Both the position numbers and the translations under genes were made by a program. A stretch of 64,000 nucleotides of DNA from Bacteriovoracaceae bacterium (GTDB lineage: Bacteria; Bdellovibrionota; Bacteriovoracia; Bacteriovoracales; Bacteriovoracaceae): NCBI GenBank assembly GCA_019752535.1, contig JAIEMA010000007.1:1-64000 (forward strand). Direction: 5' to 3'. Shown here piece after piece: positions 30,605 to 38,818 of this stretch (position 1 is the first letter of the stretch; each line of letters begins with the position of its first letter). A model generated the notes under the pieces. The model was given only the letters and a program-made list of their open reading frames with translations. It searched no databases and was not told the origin of the DNA.

Positions 30605-31975
30605 ATGAGAATTTTGTGGAGTCTTTTTTTACTATCTCTCTTCTCTTGTTCAAGTGGTTCAAGGACGGCTTCTTCGGGTTTACCTGATCCACTCAAAATA
30701 AATGTGAAAAGTTTTAAACTTGATAATGGTTTAACGGTTCTTGTCTTAGAAGATAATCGCCTGCCGATTTACTCCCTTTACACATTTTATAAAGTAGGTG
30801 GAAAAGATGAGCGCAAAGGCATCACAGGAGCAAGTCATTTTCTTGAGCATCTGATGTTTAAGGGAACAAAAAATATCGAAGCGAGTAAATTCGATTTTAT
30901 GGTTGAAGGCAATGGCGGAAGCTCCAACGCTTATACCAATAATGATATGACTGTTTATCACGAGAATATGCCGTCTTCGACTCTTGATTTGATGATCGGA
31001 GTGGAGGCTGATCGCATGGTGAATCTGGTGATCAAAAAAAATGAATTCGAGCACGAGAGACAAGTGGTGCTTGAAGAGCGAAAAATGCGCTACGAGAATT
31101 CACCCAGAGGTCAACTGTATCTCAAGATGATGGAGGAGATTTTTAAAGGAACTCCTTACGGAACTTCTGTGATCGGCGACGTCAATGACTTAAAGAATGT
31201 CTCTCGTGATCAGGTCTATAAGTATTACCGCCAGTGGTATGCTCCTAATAATGCCACTCTTGTTATCGTCGGAGACGTCAGTGCTTCGGAAGTAAAATCT
31301 TTGGTTAAAAAGCATTTCTCAGAGATTCCATCCTCTTCTGTCCCTGATGACTCAAGAGCAACTGTTCCGGATTCAGCCTTTAAATCACAACTCACAGCTC
31401 CCGTGGAAAAGAATGTCGTCGGCCAGTCTAATCTTCCGATGTTCATGCTTTCATACCAAGCCGCTGCTGCTGGCGAGAAAGAATCCTATGCGCAAGATAT
31501 TCTCAGTTCACTTTTAGGTGACGGCAGAAGTTCATACTTAAGTCAGAAGTATGCACTCAGCAATCGCCCTAAGGTCACCAATATCTATGCCGGCAATTAC
31601 ACATTAGAGAAATCTGGCACATTTATGATCGGTGGAGAGTTGGTGAGAGGGGTTGATCCAGAAAAATTCAAGAAAAGTTTGATGAAAGATTTCAAAAAAG
31701 CCTGCTCGGTTGGAATTACCGAGAGGACAATTCAAAAAGTTAAAAATCAGTATGAGATTGGTTTGATTGCTCAATTGAACACTTCTTCAGGTCTAGCTGA
31801 GTTCATTGGGCACAATCAAGCTCTCTATGGAGACTGGGCCTACTATCGTAAAGAGTTGCAAATTTATAATGCTCTAACAGTGAAAGATGTCAAAGAAGCT
31901 TGTGAGCGTTTAGTCGCTCAGCCGGCCTATGTTTGGGTGACTGTCTGGGATAAGAATCCTTCGGAGAATCAATAA
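30605..31975 (+). CDS. M16 zinc peptidase (active subunit), lipoprotein
   Basis: The 456-residue protein begins with a lipoprotein signal (ILWSLFLLSLFSC, Cys near residue 15). The inverted zinc motif HFLEH, in ASHFLEHLMFKGT, and the downstream Glu in HERQVVLEERKMR mark an active M16 (pitrilysin/PqqL-like) peptidase. Two M16 domains span about 35-230 and 230-440. It overlaps the next gene (TAATG), which encodes an M16 protein without the zinc motif, giving the active/inactive pair typical of the M16B class. Location in the periplasm facing membrane is inferred from the lipobox. Confidence 0.85.
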   Translation: MRILWSLFLLSLFSCSSGSRTASSGLPDPLKINVKSFKLDNGLTVLVLEDNRLPIYSLYTFYKVGGKDERKGITGASHFLEHLMFKGTKNIEASKFDFMVEGNGGSSNAYTNNDMTVYHENMPSSTLDLMIGVEADRMVNLVIKKNEFEHERQVVLEERKMRYENSPRGQLYLKMMEEIFKGTPYGTSVIGDVNDLKNVSRDQVYKYYRQWYAPNNATLVIVGDVSASEVKSLVKKHFSEIPSSSVPDDSRATVPDSAFKSQLTAPVEKNVVGQSNLPMFMLSYQAAAAGEKESYAQDILSSLLGDGRSSYLSQKYALSNRPKVTNIYAGNYTLEKSGTFMIGGELVRGVDPEKFKKSLMKDFKKACSVGITERTIQKVKNQYEIGLIAQLNTSSGLAEFIGHNQALYGDWAYYRKELQIYNALTVKDVKEACERLVAQPAYVWVTVWDKNPSENQ

Positions 31976-33336
31976 TGAAAACACTACTCTTTGTATTTCT
32001 CCTCTCGATCAATGCTTTTGCTGCGGATTTTAGAAAGAATGAAATTCAGCGCATGCAATGGGGAGATTTTAAAACCACTTGGCTTGAAGACAACCGCTTC
32101 CCCATAGCGACATACAGTATTTACTTTGCGGATGGAGCTCTTTTAGACGGAACAAAAGAAGCTGGAACCACTCAAACTGTTTTTGATCTTCTCTTCTCAG
32201 GAACAAGTAAATATGGCCAAGAAACACTCAGTGAGTTTTTTGATTTTTATGGTGTGAGTTTTTCTGCCAATGTGACTCATGAATATTCTGTGCTCACTTT
32301 TTCAGCTTTGGTAAAAGATCTTCCTCAAGTGGTTGAAAGATTTTGTCACGTCATGAAAGAGGCAAATTTTCCAAGATCCGAACTTGTGCCTCATAAGAAG
32401 AGAGCCTTAGCAAAACTCAAGAATCTTCCTTCTAATCACAGTGCTCTCGCCGAGCGTGCCTTTAGAAGTATCATGATGAAAGGTTCAAGCTATGAGCAAG
32501 CGGTAGAAGGGACACTATCATCTCTTGAACTCATTCAACCTTCGCACTTAGAGAAGAGATGGGCTCAGTTAAGAGATGGAGCACCGAAAAGATTTTACGT
32601 CTCTGGGCCAAGAGAAGCTTTGTTTGTTAAGGATCAATTCTTAAAAGATTGTGGATGGAATACAGGAGCGACTCAATCCTATAGACTCAAAAATCCATTA
32701 TCTGCCATGGGGCATAGGATTTTCCTGGTTCCGGTTCCAGGTGCGAACCAAGCTCAGATAAGAATTGGAAAATATTTACCTCGAAATGAAGCGAAAGATC
32801 CCGATGAACGTCTCAGTTTTGCGACTGACTATCTAGGTGGTGGTTTCACGGCGCAACTCATTCAAGAGGTTCGTGTGAAGCGTGGACTTACTTATTCAAT
32901 TGGAAGTTACGCAAGTCTTCAGGCCGAATACGGAAGAGCGGGCATTACAACTTTTTCAAAGAATGAGACGGTGGCCGAAACAATCAAGGTTATTAAAGAC
33001 ATTCTTGAAAAAAACTCAAATCCGGCCAATGTGAAAGAAGAAGATTTAGGGCATATGAAAAGCTATGTGGTCGGTCACTATCCGTTTGGATTTGAGAGTT
33101 CCCCAAGCTTCCTGATGCAACTTCTTATGCTTGATCATGTAGGCGAGCCACAAGAGAGTCTTTATAAATTTCCAGAAAAGGTTCAAGCTCTTGGGCCCAG
33201 AGAAGTCTCTGATGCTATTAGAAAGTTATTTACTTGGGATGAACAAGTGATTGTTGTGGTTGGAGATCCAGGTCTCGTAGGGCCGCTTTCAAAAATTAGA
33301 CAAGTTCAAATTATTAAACCTGAATCGCTGCTTTAA
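31975..33336 (+). CDS. M16 peptidase-like partner, zinc motif lost
   Basis: The 453-residue product has a signal peptide (TLLFVFLLSINAFA) and the M16 fold, for example GTTQTVFDLLFSGTSKYG, where HxxEH would lie but only TVFDL remains, and the conserved C-terminal substrate-closing segment VKRGLTYSIGSYAS (R-x-x-x-GLxY). It is the non-catalytic partner of the preceding gene. The 3' end overlaps the convergent bactofilin gene by 4 bases. Confidence 0.85.
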   Translation: MKTLLFVFLLSINAFAADFRKNEIQRMQWGDFKTTWLEDNRFPIATYSIYFADGALLDGTKEAGTTQTVFDLLFSGTSKYGQETLSEFFDFYGVSFSANVTHEYSVLTFSALVKDLPQVVERFCHVMKEANFPRSELVPHKKRALAKLKNLPSNHSALAERAFRSIMMKGSSYEQAVEGTLSSLELIQPSHLEKRWAQLRDGAPKRFYVSGPREALFVKDQFLKDCGWNTGATQSYRLKNPLSAMGHRIFLVPVPGANQAQIRIGKYLPRNEAKDPDERLSFATDYLGGGFTAQLIQEVRVKRGLTYSIGSYASLQAEYGRAGITTFSKNETVAETIKVIKDILEKNSNPANVKEEDLGHMKSYVVGHYPFGFESSPSFLMQLLMLDHVGEPQESLYKFPEKVQALGPREVSDAIRKLFTWDEQVIVVVGDPGLVGPLSKIRQVQIIKPESLL

Positions 33337-33674
33337 CCAGCAGCGGTTTCAGAGTTGATCTGGGCACCTGGATAAATCACGATTCTTTCAGCTTTAAGGG
33401 TGCCTTCCACATGGCATCCTGGTCTCAAGCTCAATAGACCATGAGCTTCGAGTTCACCTTTAAATGTTCCGTGAATTTCAATGTCATGGCCTTGGATCTT
33501 ACCCTCGACATTGGCCGTCTTTTCAATGATGAGAAGTGATTTCTCGGCTGCGATGATTTGGCCCTTAATGTCTCCACCCACGGAACTTCTTCCCTCAAAG
33601 TGAATCTCACCATTAAGTTTTGAGCCAAAGCCAACAATATTAAAATGTGAGGTTTTAAAGTCTTCAATATTCAT
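33333..33674 (-). CDS. Bactofilin
   Basis: The 113-residue protein is a bactofilin (DUF583), a polymerising beta-helix cytoskeletal protein: FGSKLNGEIHFEG, GGDIKGQI, VEGKIQGHDIEIHG, GELEAHGLLSLRPG and VEGTLKAERIVI show the repeating G-x-V/I turns. It lacks the proline-rich tails of longer members. It is the last gene of an operon with a membrane coiled-coil protein and an L,D-peptidase. In Helicobacter the bactofilin CcmA works with Csd peptidoglycan enzymes to set cell curvature, so a shape role is likely. Confidence 0.88.
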   Translation of the reverse strand: MNIEDFKTSHFNIVGFGSKLNGEIHFEGRSSVGGDIKGQIIAAEKSLLIIEKTANVEGKIQGHDIEIHGTFKGELEAHGLLSLRPGCHVEGTLKAERIVIYPGAQINSETAAG

Positions 33675-34409
33675 TTATTGTCCTACATTTTTAAATGGGC
33701 CAGTCATCTCTTGGCGAACGAGTAGATCACCCTCGCGGTTAAAGATTAAGACGAGGAATTTTGCATCCGAATCGGCCGGAGGGAAGGGCGCTTCAACTGG
33801 TCTTAGTCTTGAAACAGCAAAACTTTCACCTTTATTGTATCTTATACCTTGAAGCCATTCTTCTTTAGTCATGGCCGGATAGGGAGTTTGACCACGGCTA
33901 TCGATTTGGAAAACAAATATATGACCTGTGACTCTCTCAGACTCAGGACCGTTATTTATCAGATTAAATCTTAAAACTCTTTTAGTGGCTTCGCTTTCAA
34001 GAGTGATGGATTCAAGCTTTAAAACATTTTTTGCAGTTAAGTCTTGAAGTGCGTAAGGTTTTTTGACAGGGCCTAACCAAATTTCAACATCATTAACTGT
34101 TGATTGCGCCAACTTTGTCTGCATAGATTGCTGGGCATCTTTTAAACTTTTGATTTCAGCTTCTAATTCCTGAACTTTTGTATCATCGAGTTTTGTGACA
34201 GTAGGCAATTTAGGAATCGACATCTTAAAGGGGGTCGTTGGTAAATTGATCCAAATGAAAATCGCCATTATGCAAAAAACAATAGCAATCAGAATCGGAA
34301 CAACGATAAGAAAGCGCTTGAGCTTCTTTTTTGGGATCACTAAAAGTCTTGGCGGCTCAGGGTGATCGTGAAGAATTATTTCAAAATGTGCCGATTCTTT
34401 TTCGATCAT
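33675..34409 (-). CDS. Single-pass membrane protein with coiled coil, cell-shape operon
   Basis: The 244-residue product has a cytoplasmic N-terminus of about 30 residues ending in PKKKLKR, one membrane helix (FLIVVPILIAIVFCIMAIF), a periplasmic coiled coil (about 75-105, KVQELEAEIKSLKDAQQ) and a beta-rich C-terminal domain (about 110-244). I recognise no family. It starts 3 bases after the L,D-peptidase gene and ends one base before bactofilin. It could link the cytoplasmic bactofilin to the periplasmic enzyme, as Csd5/Csd7 do in Helicobacter; that is analogy, not homology. Confidence 0.6.
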   Translation of the reverse strand: MIEKESAHFEIILHDHPEPPRLLVIPKKKLKRFLIVVPILIAIVFCIMAIFIWINLPTTPFKMSIPKLPTVTKLDDTKVQELEAEIKSLKDAQQSMQTKLAQSTVNDVEIWLGPVKKPYALQDLTAKNVLKLESITLESEATKRVLRFNLINNGPESERVTGHIFVFQIDSRGQTPYPAMTKEEWLQGIRYNKGESFAVSRLRPVEAPFPPADSDAKFLVLIFNREGDLLVRQEMTGPFKNVGQ

Positions 34410-34412
34410 TTT

Positions 34413-35387
34413 TTACTCTTTAAAAAAACGCTGAGAGGGAGTGAAGGCGACATTGTTTTCAGGAAGGCGATCCCACAGTTCAGCAACGATCTTCCATTCA
34501 TAATCCTCGTTCATTTTTAGATAGAGTGTTTTCTTTCCCGTGTCATTGATTACGACTGAGCGATAATCCTGTCTCAAGGTGACAACAGCATAATCTTCGG
34601 CCTGAAGAATAGAGATTGAATCAAGAGTGATCTTAGGAGTATCTGGACGAGAAAAAACGGCTTGCTTATAAGCTTTGTAAGCTCCGTATCCACCCTTTGA
34701 TCGATCCTTAAATTCTTGGGGATGATAAAAAGAGATATAATCATTAAATCTTTTTTCTTTCCAAGCAGACGCCCACCCTTGAACGGTAGCATTTAATTCA
34801 CTTCGTCTCTTCTCCCAAGCCTCACGGGGAAGATAAAACACTTCTTGGACGATAATAATTTGAGTATTAGGAAGATCGAGGTATTTTGAAACTTGCTTTA
34901 GATCAAGATCATTCACAACGACGCAACCCTTTGAGTCGAGGGCCTTATCAATTCTGCTAGCATCATCCGTTGAGTGAAGCCAAATACCGCTTCCGCTTTT
35001 GCCGTTTCTTTGATCCATAATATTTGGATAATCGGTCGTGAAAGCGCCAGCGCCGTACATCTTGGCCATTTCACCGTGACGTTGTTTGAGTGATTTATCA
35101 GAAAAGAATTCTACCAAGTTGTAGATCCCTTCAGGCGTTTTGTGATCTCCCTCACGGCTTTTATCTCCACGCATTTTACCGCTTGCGACTTTAAATTTTT
35201 CAACAAGTTTTGGTAGACCGTTTTGATTTTCAAAAACCGACATCGAGTGAGTAGATTTTTCCACCAAAAGAACGTGATGGTTAAAAAGGGGATCAAGGGT
35301 GATGAGGTTTGCGGGCAAAAAATCCTGGGCCAAAGCTCCCATGTTTAAGCCAAATACCGCTACCAGAGCGAAAAAAATACGTTTCAT
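34413..35387 (-). CDS. YkuD L,D-transpeptidase/carboxypeptidase with NTF2-like tail (Bd1075/Csd6-like)
   Basis: The 324-residue protein has a signal peptide (FFALVAVFGLNMGALA), a YkuD domain (about 35-185) with H138 in GIWLHSTDD and the nucleophile C155 in SKGCVVV, and a C-terminal NTF2/SnoaL-like domain (about 205-324). This two-domain layout is that of Helicobacter Csd6 and Bdellovibrio Bd1075, L,D-carboxypeptidases that trim wall tetrapeptides and give cells their curvature. Its operon adds a membrane protein and a bactofilin, which strengthens the cell-shape assignment. Trimming versus cross-linking activity cannot be told from sequence. Confidence 0.82.
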   Translation of the reverse strand: MKRIFFALVAVFGLNMGALAQDFLPANLITLDPLFNHHVLLVEKSTHSMSVFENQNGLPKLVEKFKVASGKMRGDKSREGDHKTPEGIYNLVEFFSDKSLKQRHGEMAKMYGAGAFTTDYPNIMDQRNGKSGSGIWLHSTDDASRIDKALDSKGCVVVNDLDLKQVSKYLDLPNTQIIIVQEVFYLPREAWEKRRSELNATVQGWASAWKEKRFNDYISFYHPQEFKDRSKGGYGAYKAYKQAVFSRPDTPKITLDSISILQAEDYAVVTLRQDYRSVVINDTGKKTLYLKMNEDYEWKIVAELWDRLPENNVAFTPSQRFFKE

Positions 35388-35570
35388 GGAAAAATCCTAT
35401 TAAGAGTTACCTATGAATTTTATTACGCAACTCTAGTCGCTACAAGCTCAAAGGAAGGAATGTTTTAGAGTGAAATACTCAAGAAATCTTTGCCGCTTGT
35501 CGCTATTTTTAATCAAACGCCATGTTCTTGATATTATTTTAGATAGTATGTAAAAAATGAGGAGTAGCGA

Positions 35571-37439
35571 GTGGCGTCTAAGAATAAACCAGGTGTAAAA
35601 ATGGGGTCAGATCCCATTACTGAATTAGGCTTCAAGGATGAAGCAAAAATTGAAAAATTTTTGAGTCATCCCTCGAATAAATTTATTCAAAAAAAATTCG
35701 ATCAAGTCTTTCCTCGAAATGAAGCTCCAAAGTTTTCCTCAGCATCAGAGTTAAGTAAGCAAAATGCAACTGCTTCAGGTGTGAGTGTGAAGTCCGCCAT
35801 TATTGAAGAAAGTGTAGATGAGCTCGATTTTGGTTCGGGATTAGATATGAGTTCGGGAGATGAAGTTATGAGTAATGATGATAAAGAGCTTGATTTAGGT
35901 GACTCGGACTCTCTCTCACTTGGAGATGATTCACCCTCTGATTCAGCTCCGCTAGAAGAGGGATTGGATTTATCTCTTGATTCCGGCGATCTCTCTCTTG
36001 GGGATGATTCTCCCTTGGAGTCCTCTCCAATGGATGAGGGATTAGATTTATCTATGGAGTCTGGTGATCTCTCCCTTGGTGATGATGCCCCTACTGATAG
36101 CTCCGCAGATTCAACAATGACAGGTCTTAAGATAGGAGATGATGTCAATTTAGCTGATGACGTGATGGCAAAGCTTGCTGAAATTGATGACATCATGGAG
36201 GCAGATGCAACGAACGCCTCTCTCGCAAAACCTGATCTTAAGGAATTAACACCTGATACAGATCCTGGACTCTCTCTAGGGGAGATGGATCTAGGAAATG
36301 ATGAGGATCTCATCTCAGCAGACTCATTAGTCGCTGATGACTCGCTCTCACTTGGTGGCGATGAGCTCTCTTCACAAGAATTAACAGACGATGAAGAGGC
36401 GGGTGAAGATTTCTTGGCCATGCCAAGTTTAGGAGAGGATCTTGAAGAGAGTACAGCCTCAGGATTAACTGATCCTGGAGAAATCTCTGGCCCTGGATTT
36501 GATGCTCTTGGTGACGAAGACGAAGGTTTGTTTGAGCCACTTGCCGCTGCAGAAACTAAACCAGAAATTAAAGAAGTCGCTAAAAAATCACTCCCTAAAG
36601 CTCCTGAAGTCGCCTTAAATGTCGATGAGAGTGACGAAGATGAAGGCTTAGCCTTTACCATGGAAGATGTCTCGGAGCCGATCCTTCCAAAACCCAAGAA
36701 AGCAGATAAAACGGCTGAGCTCCCCATACCGGAAGGCTTTGGTAAAAAGAAAGAAGCAGAGCCTGTTCGAGTTCAGAGTTCGAACTCAGAAGAGAGATCA
36801 TCTTATAAAGAGGTCGTTGGAAATTACAATCATGAGTTAGAAAGATTGCAAGCGACATTGAATCATTTAAGGGCCGACAGAGCAGAGTTATTGTCAAAGA
36901 TAGAGACTCTTGAAGAAGACAAAATTACTCACAGTCGTCATTTTTTGGGAATGAGAGCAGAGTTAGATGAGAAAAAGATTGAAGTTCAATTGCTCAAAAA
37001 GAGAATGCTCGAAGAGTCTCAAGATTTAAAATATCAATATGAACTTGAGCAAGAGAGAAGAAAGCTTGCTGAAGAAAGAGCGAAAGCCTACCAAGCCGAA
37101 GTGCAGGGATGGCAGCAGAAAGTTAAATTAGAAGTTAAAAAAGTGTCCAGTCGTGAAAAAGAATTGGAGCAAAAACTCGAACTCTTGAAAGCCGATGCAG
37201 AGACTCAAATACGCCACAGAGATTTAAAAATCTTAGAACTTAAACGTCGTATTGATGCAATGGAATTTGACTTGGATACGATGAATGCGATGGAGCAGAA
37301 ATCTGTCGGGGATAAGCATGATCTTGAAAATAAGCTTGATAAGGCGATCAAAACTCTGCGTACGGCCATCGGAATTTTAGAGACGGACGATCCAAAGCTT
37401 GCCACTTTAGAGAAACTTAAAAAGAATTTGGAAGTCTAG
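35571..37439 (+). CDS. Acidic repeat and coiled-coil protein
   Basis: The 622-residue cytoplasmic protein starts at GTG 35571 after GAGGAG. An N-terminal patch (about 1-60) is followed by a very acidic low-complexity region (about 80-400) with at least three repeats of SGDLSLGDDSP-type segments alternating with LDLSLD. A long coiled coil (about 420-600, E/K/L/R heptads) closes the protein. No enzymatic motif is present. The layout recalls polarity and scaffold proteins such as FimV or AglZ, but no homology is visible. It is followed after 2 bases by a diguanylate cyclase, suggesting a shared role. Confidence 0.6.
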   Translation: MASKNKPGVKMGSDPITELGFKDEAKIEKFLSHPSNKFIQKKFDQVFPRNEAPKFSSASELSKQNATASGVSVKSAIIEESVDELDFGSGLDMSSGDEVMSNDDKELDLGDSDSLSLGDDSPSDSAPLEEGLDLSLDSGDLSLGDDSPLESSPMDEGLDLSMESGDLSLGDDAPTDSSADSTMTGLKIGDDVNLADDVMAKLAEIDDIMEADATNASLAKPDLKELTPDTDPGLSLGEMDLGNDEDLISADSLVADDSLSLGGDELSSQELTDDEEAGEDFLAMPSLGEDLEESTASGLTDPGEISGPGFDALGDEDEGLFEPLAAAETKPEIKEVAKKSLPKAPEVALNVDESDEDEGLAFTMEDVSEPILPKPKKADKTAELPIPEGFGKKKEAEPVRVQSSNSEERSSYKEVVGNYNHELERLQATLNHLRADRAELLSKIETLEEDKITHSRHFLGMRAELDEKKIEVQLLKKRMLEESQDLKYQYELEQERRKLAEERAKAYQAEVQGWQQKVKLEVKKVSSREKELEQKLELLKADAETQIRHRDLKILELKRRIDAMEFDLDTMNAMEQKSVGDKHDLENKLDKAIKTLRTAIGILETDDPKLATLEKLKKNLEV

Positions 37440-37441
37440 GA

Positions 37442-38761
37442 ATGATTGCTAAAGCTCCACGTGGTGTTCGCTTATTGGGCTTAGGATTAAGCTCCAATTT
37501 AAGCGAGAGAATCAAGCAAGTCACAAAGCTCAATCGCTTTAAAGTGCGCTTGGCTTTCTCTTCAACTGTAGAAGGGAACTTTGGGGATAAAACCCAGATT
37601 GATATTTTACTCGTCCAAGTCCCATCGCACTTTGGACAGGCCCTCAAAATGGTTCAAGAATTGTTATACCGCTTTCCACGAGCAGCTCTTATCGTCATTT
37701 CGCCTAAGAGTGATCCACACTTATTAGTGCATTTCTTTAGGGCCGGAGCTTATGATGTTATCCTTCAACCTTTTGATGATTTTGAGCTCGCCCAATCTTT
37801 AAGAAGGGTGACTTTACGGCCTGGAAATGTTGCCAATCCTGGAGACTGGACTCCTCTGCAAGCCGCTGCCCATTTTTTTACGCGTCCTATTGCCAATCAG
37901 TGGGACGATCTCGCAGATAATTTGCATCGCTATTTTGCTTTGTTTTTGAAGGTCGACGAGCACAAGCGCTTCCTACTTCCTCATGGAGTTGATGATTATA
38001 TATCAAAGAAGCACTCATTAAATGGCAGCAAACTAAAAAAGCTTGTCCAATTCCTCAACGATCCGAGTGGTATCTTTTTTGGGCTGGAAAGAAATAAAAA
38101 TCATCTCTCTTGGATTGTAAAACTCGCCCCTGACTTCATTTGTTATTGGCATGCGGGTGTTTCTGGAAGAGTTACAAATGAAGAGTTGTTTGGAACCCAT
38201 TTTTTGAATCTCTTAAGAGGCCAGCGTGAACACTATGAGGCGCATCTTGAAAGTGAGCGCATGAGAAGGTTGGCCCTCACTGATGAGATTACAGGGCTAT
38301 GGAACCAGCGTCGATTGACCCAAGATCTAGAAGAAAAAGTTGAACTTGAAAGTCCCTTTGCTCTGCTTTTTATCGATATTGATTTCTTCAAAAGTGTAAA
38401 TGATCAATTCGGACACGTTCATGGCTCTCAATTGCTTATTGATATGGCCTCCATTCTCAGACGTGAATTAAGGGGGAGCGATCTAATTTATCGCTATGGT
38501 GGCGATGAATTTATTGTTCTATTGCCGGAAACAAATATTGAAGAAGCAAAACAAACGGCGTTAAGACTCTCGGCTTCAATTAAGGCCAATGAGTTCGAGG
38601 TTCAAGATAAGCCTTATAAGTTAAGCCTCTCCGTAGGCTTGGCGGTCTATCCTGAAGATGCCAAATCGGCCCGGGCTTTGATCGATTTTGCTGACCAAAT
38701 GATGTATATGTCTAAGAAATCTGGTCGAGGAAAAGTCTTTCACGTGAATGAAGTCCTCTAA
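37442..38761 (+). CDS. Diguanylate cyclase with receiver-like N-domain
   Basis: The 439-residue protein makes cyclic di-GMP. The C-terminal GGDEF domain (about 275-435) has GGDEF at 353-357 and an RxxD inhibitory site at 344-347 (RGSD), so product feedback is expected; LTDEITGLWNQRR begins the domain. The N-terminal region (about 10-125) resembles a response-regulator receiver (ILLVQV, AALIVISP, RAGAYDVILQPF), but the phosphate-accepting Asp is not evident. The middle (130-260) is unrecognised. It starts 2 bases after the acidic scaffold gene. Confidence 0.88.
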   Translation: MIAKAPRGVRLLGLGLSSNLSERIKQVTKLNRFKVRLAFSSTVEGNFGDKTQIDILLVQVPSHFGQALKMVQELLYRFPRAALIVISPKSDPHLLVHFFRAGAYDVILQPFDDFELAQSLRRVTLRPGNVANPGDWTPLQAAAHFFTRPIANQWDDLADNLHRYFALFLKVDEHKRFLLPHGVDDYISKKHSLNGSKLKKLVQFLNDPSGIFFGLERNKNHLSWIVKLAPDFICYWHAGVSGRVTNEELFGTHFLNLLRGQREHYEAHLESERMRRLALTDEITGLWNQRRLTQDLEEKVELESPFALLFIDIDFFKSVNDQFGHVHGSQLLIDMASILRRELRGSDLIYRYGGDEFIVLLPETNIEEAKQTALRLSASIKANEFEVQDKPYKLSLSVGLAVYPEDAKSARALIDFADQMMYMSKKSGRGKVFHVNEVL

Positions 38762-38818
38762 TCTATAAATTTTATCTACTTAAAATGTCCTCTCCCCAAT
38801 TCATGAGATAACTCTAGA

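Noticed and set aside
35702-36727. Long open frame of 341 codons on the minus strand
   Set aside because: It is a Ser/Glu-rich mirror of the acidic repeats of the plus-strand gene; low complexity of that region keeps the opposite frame open.
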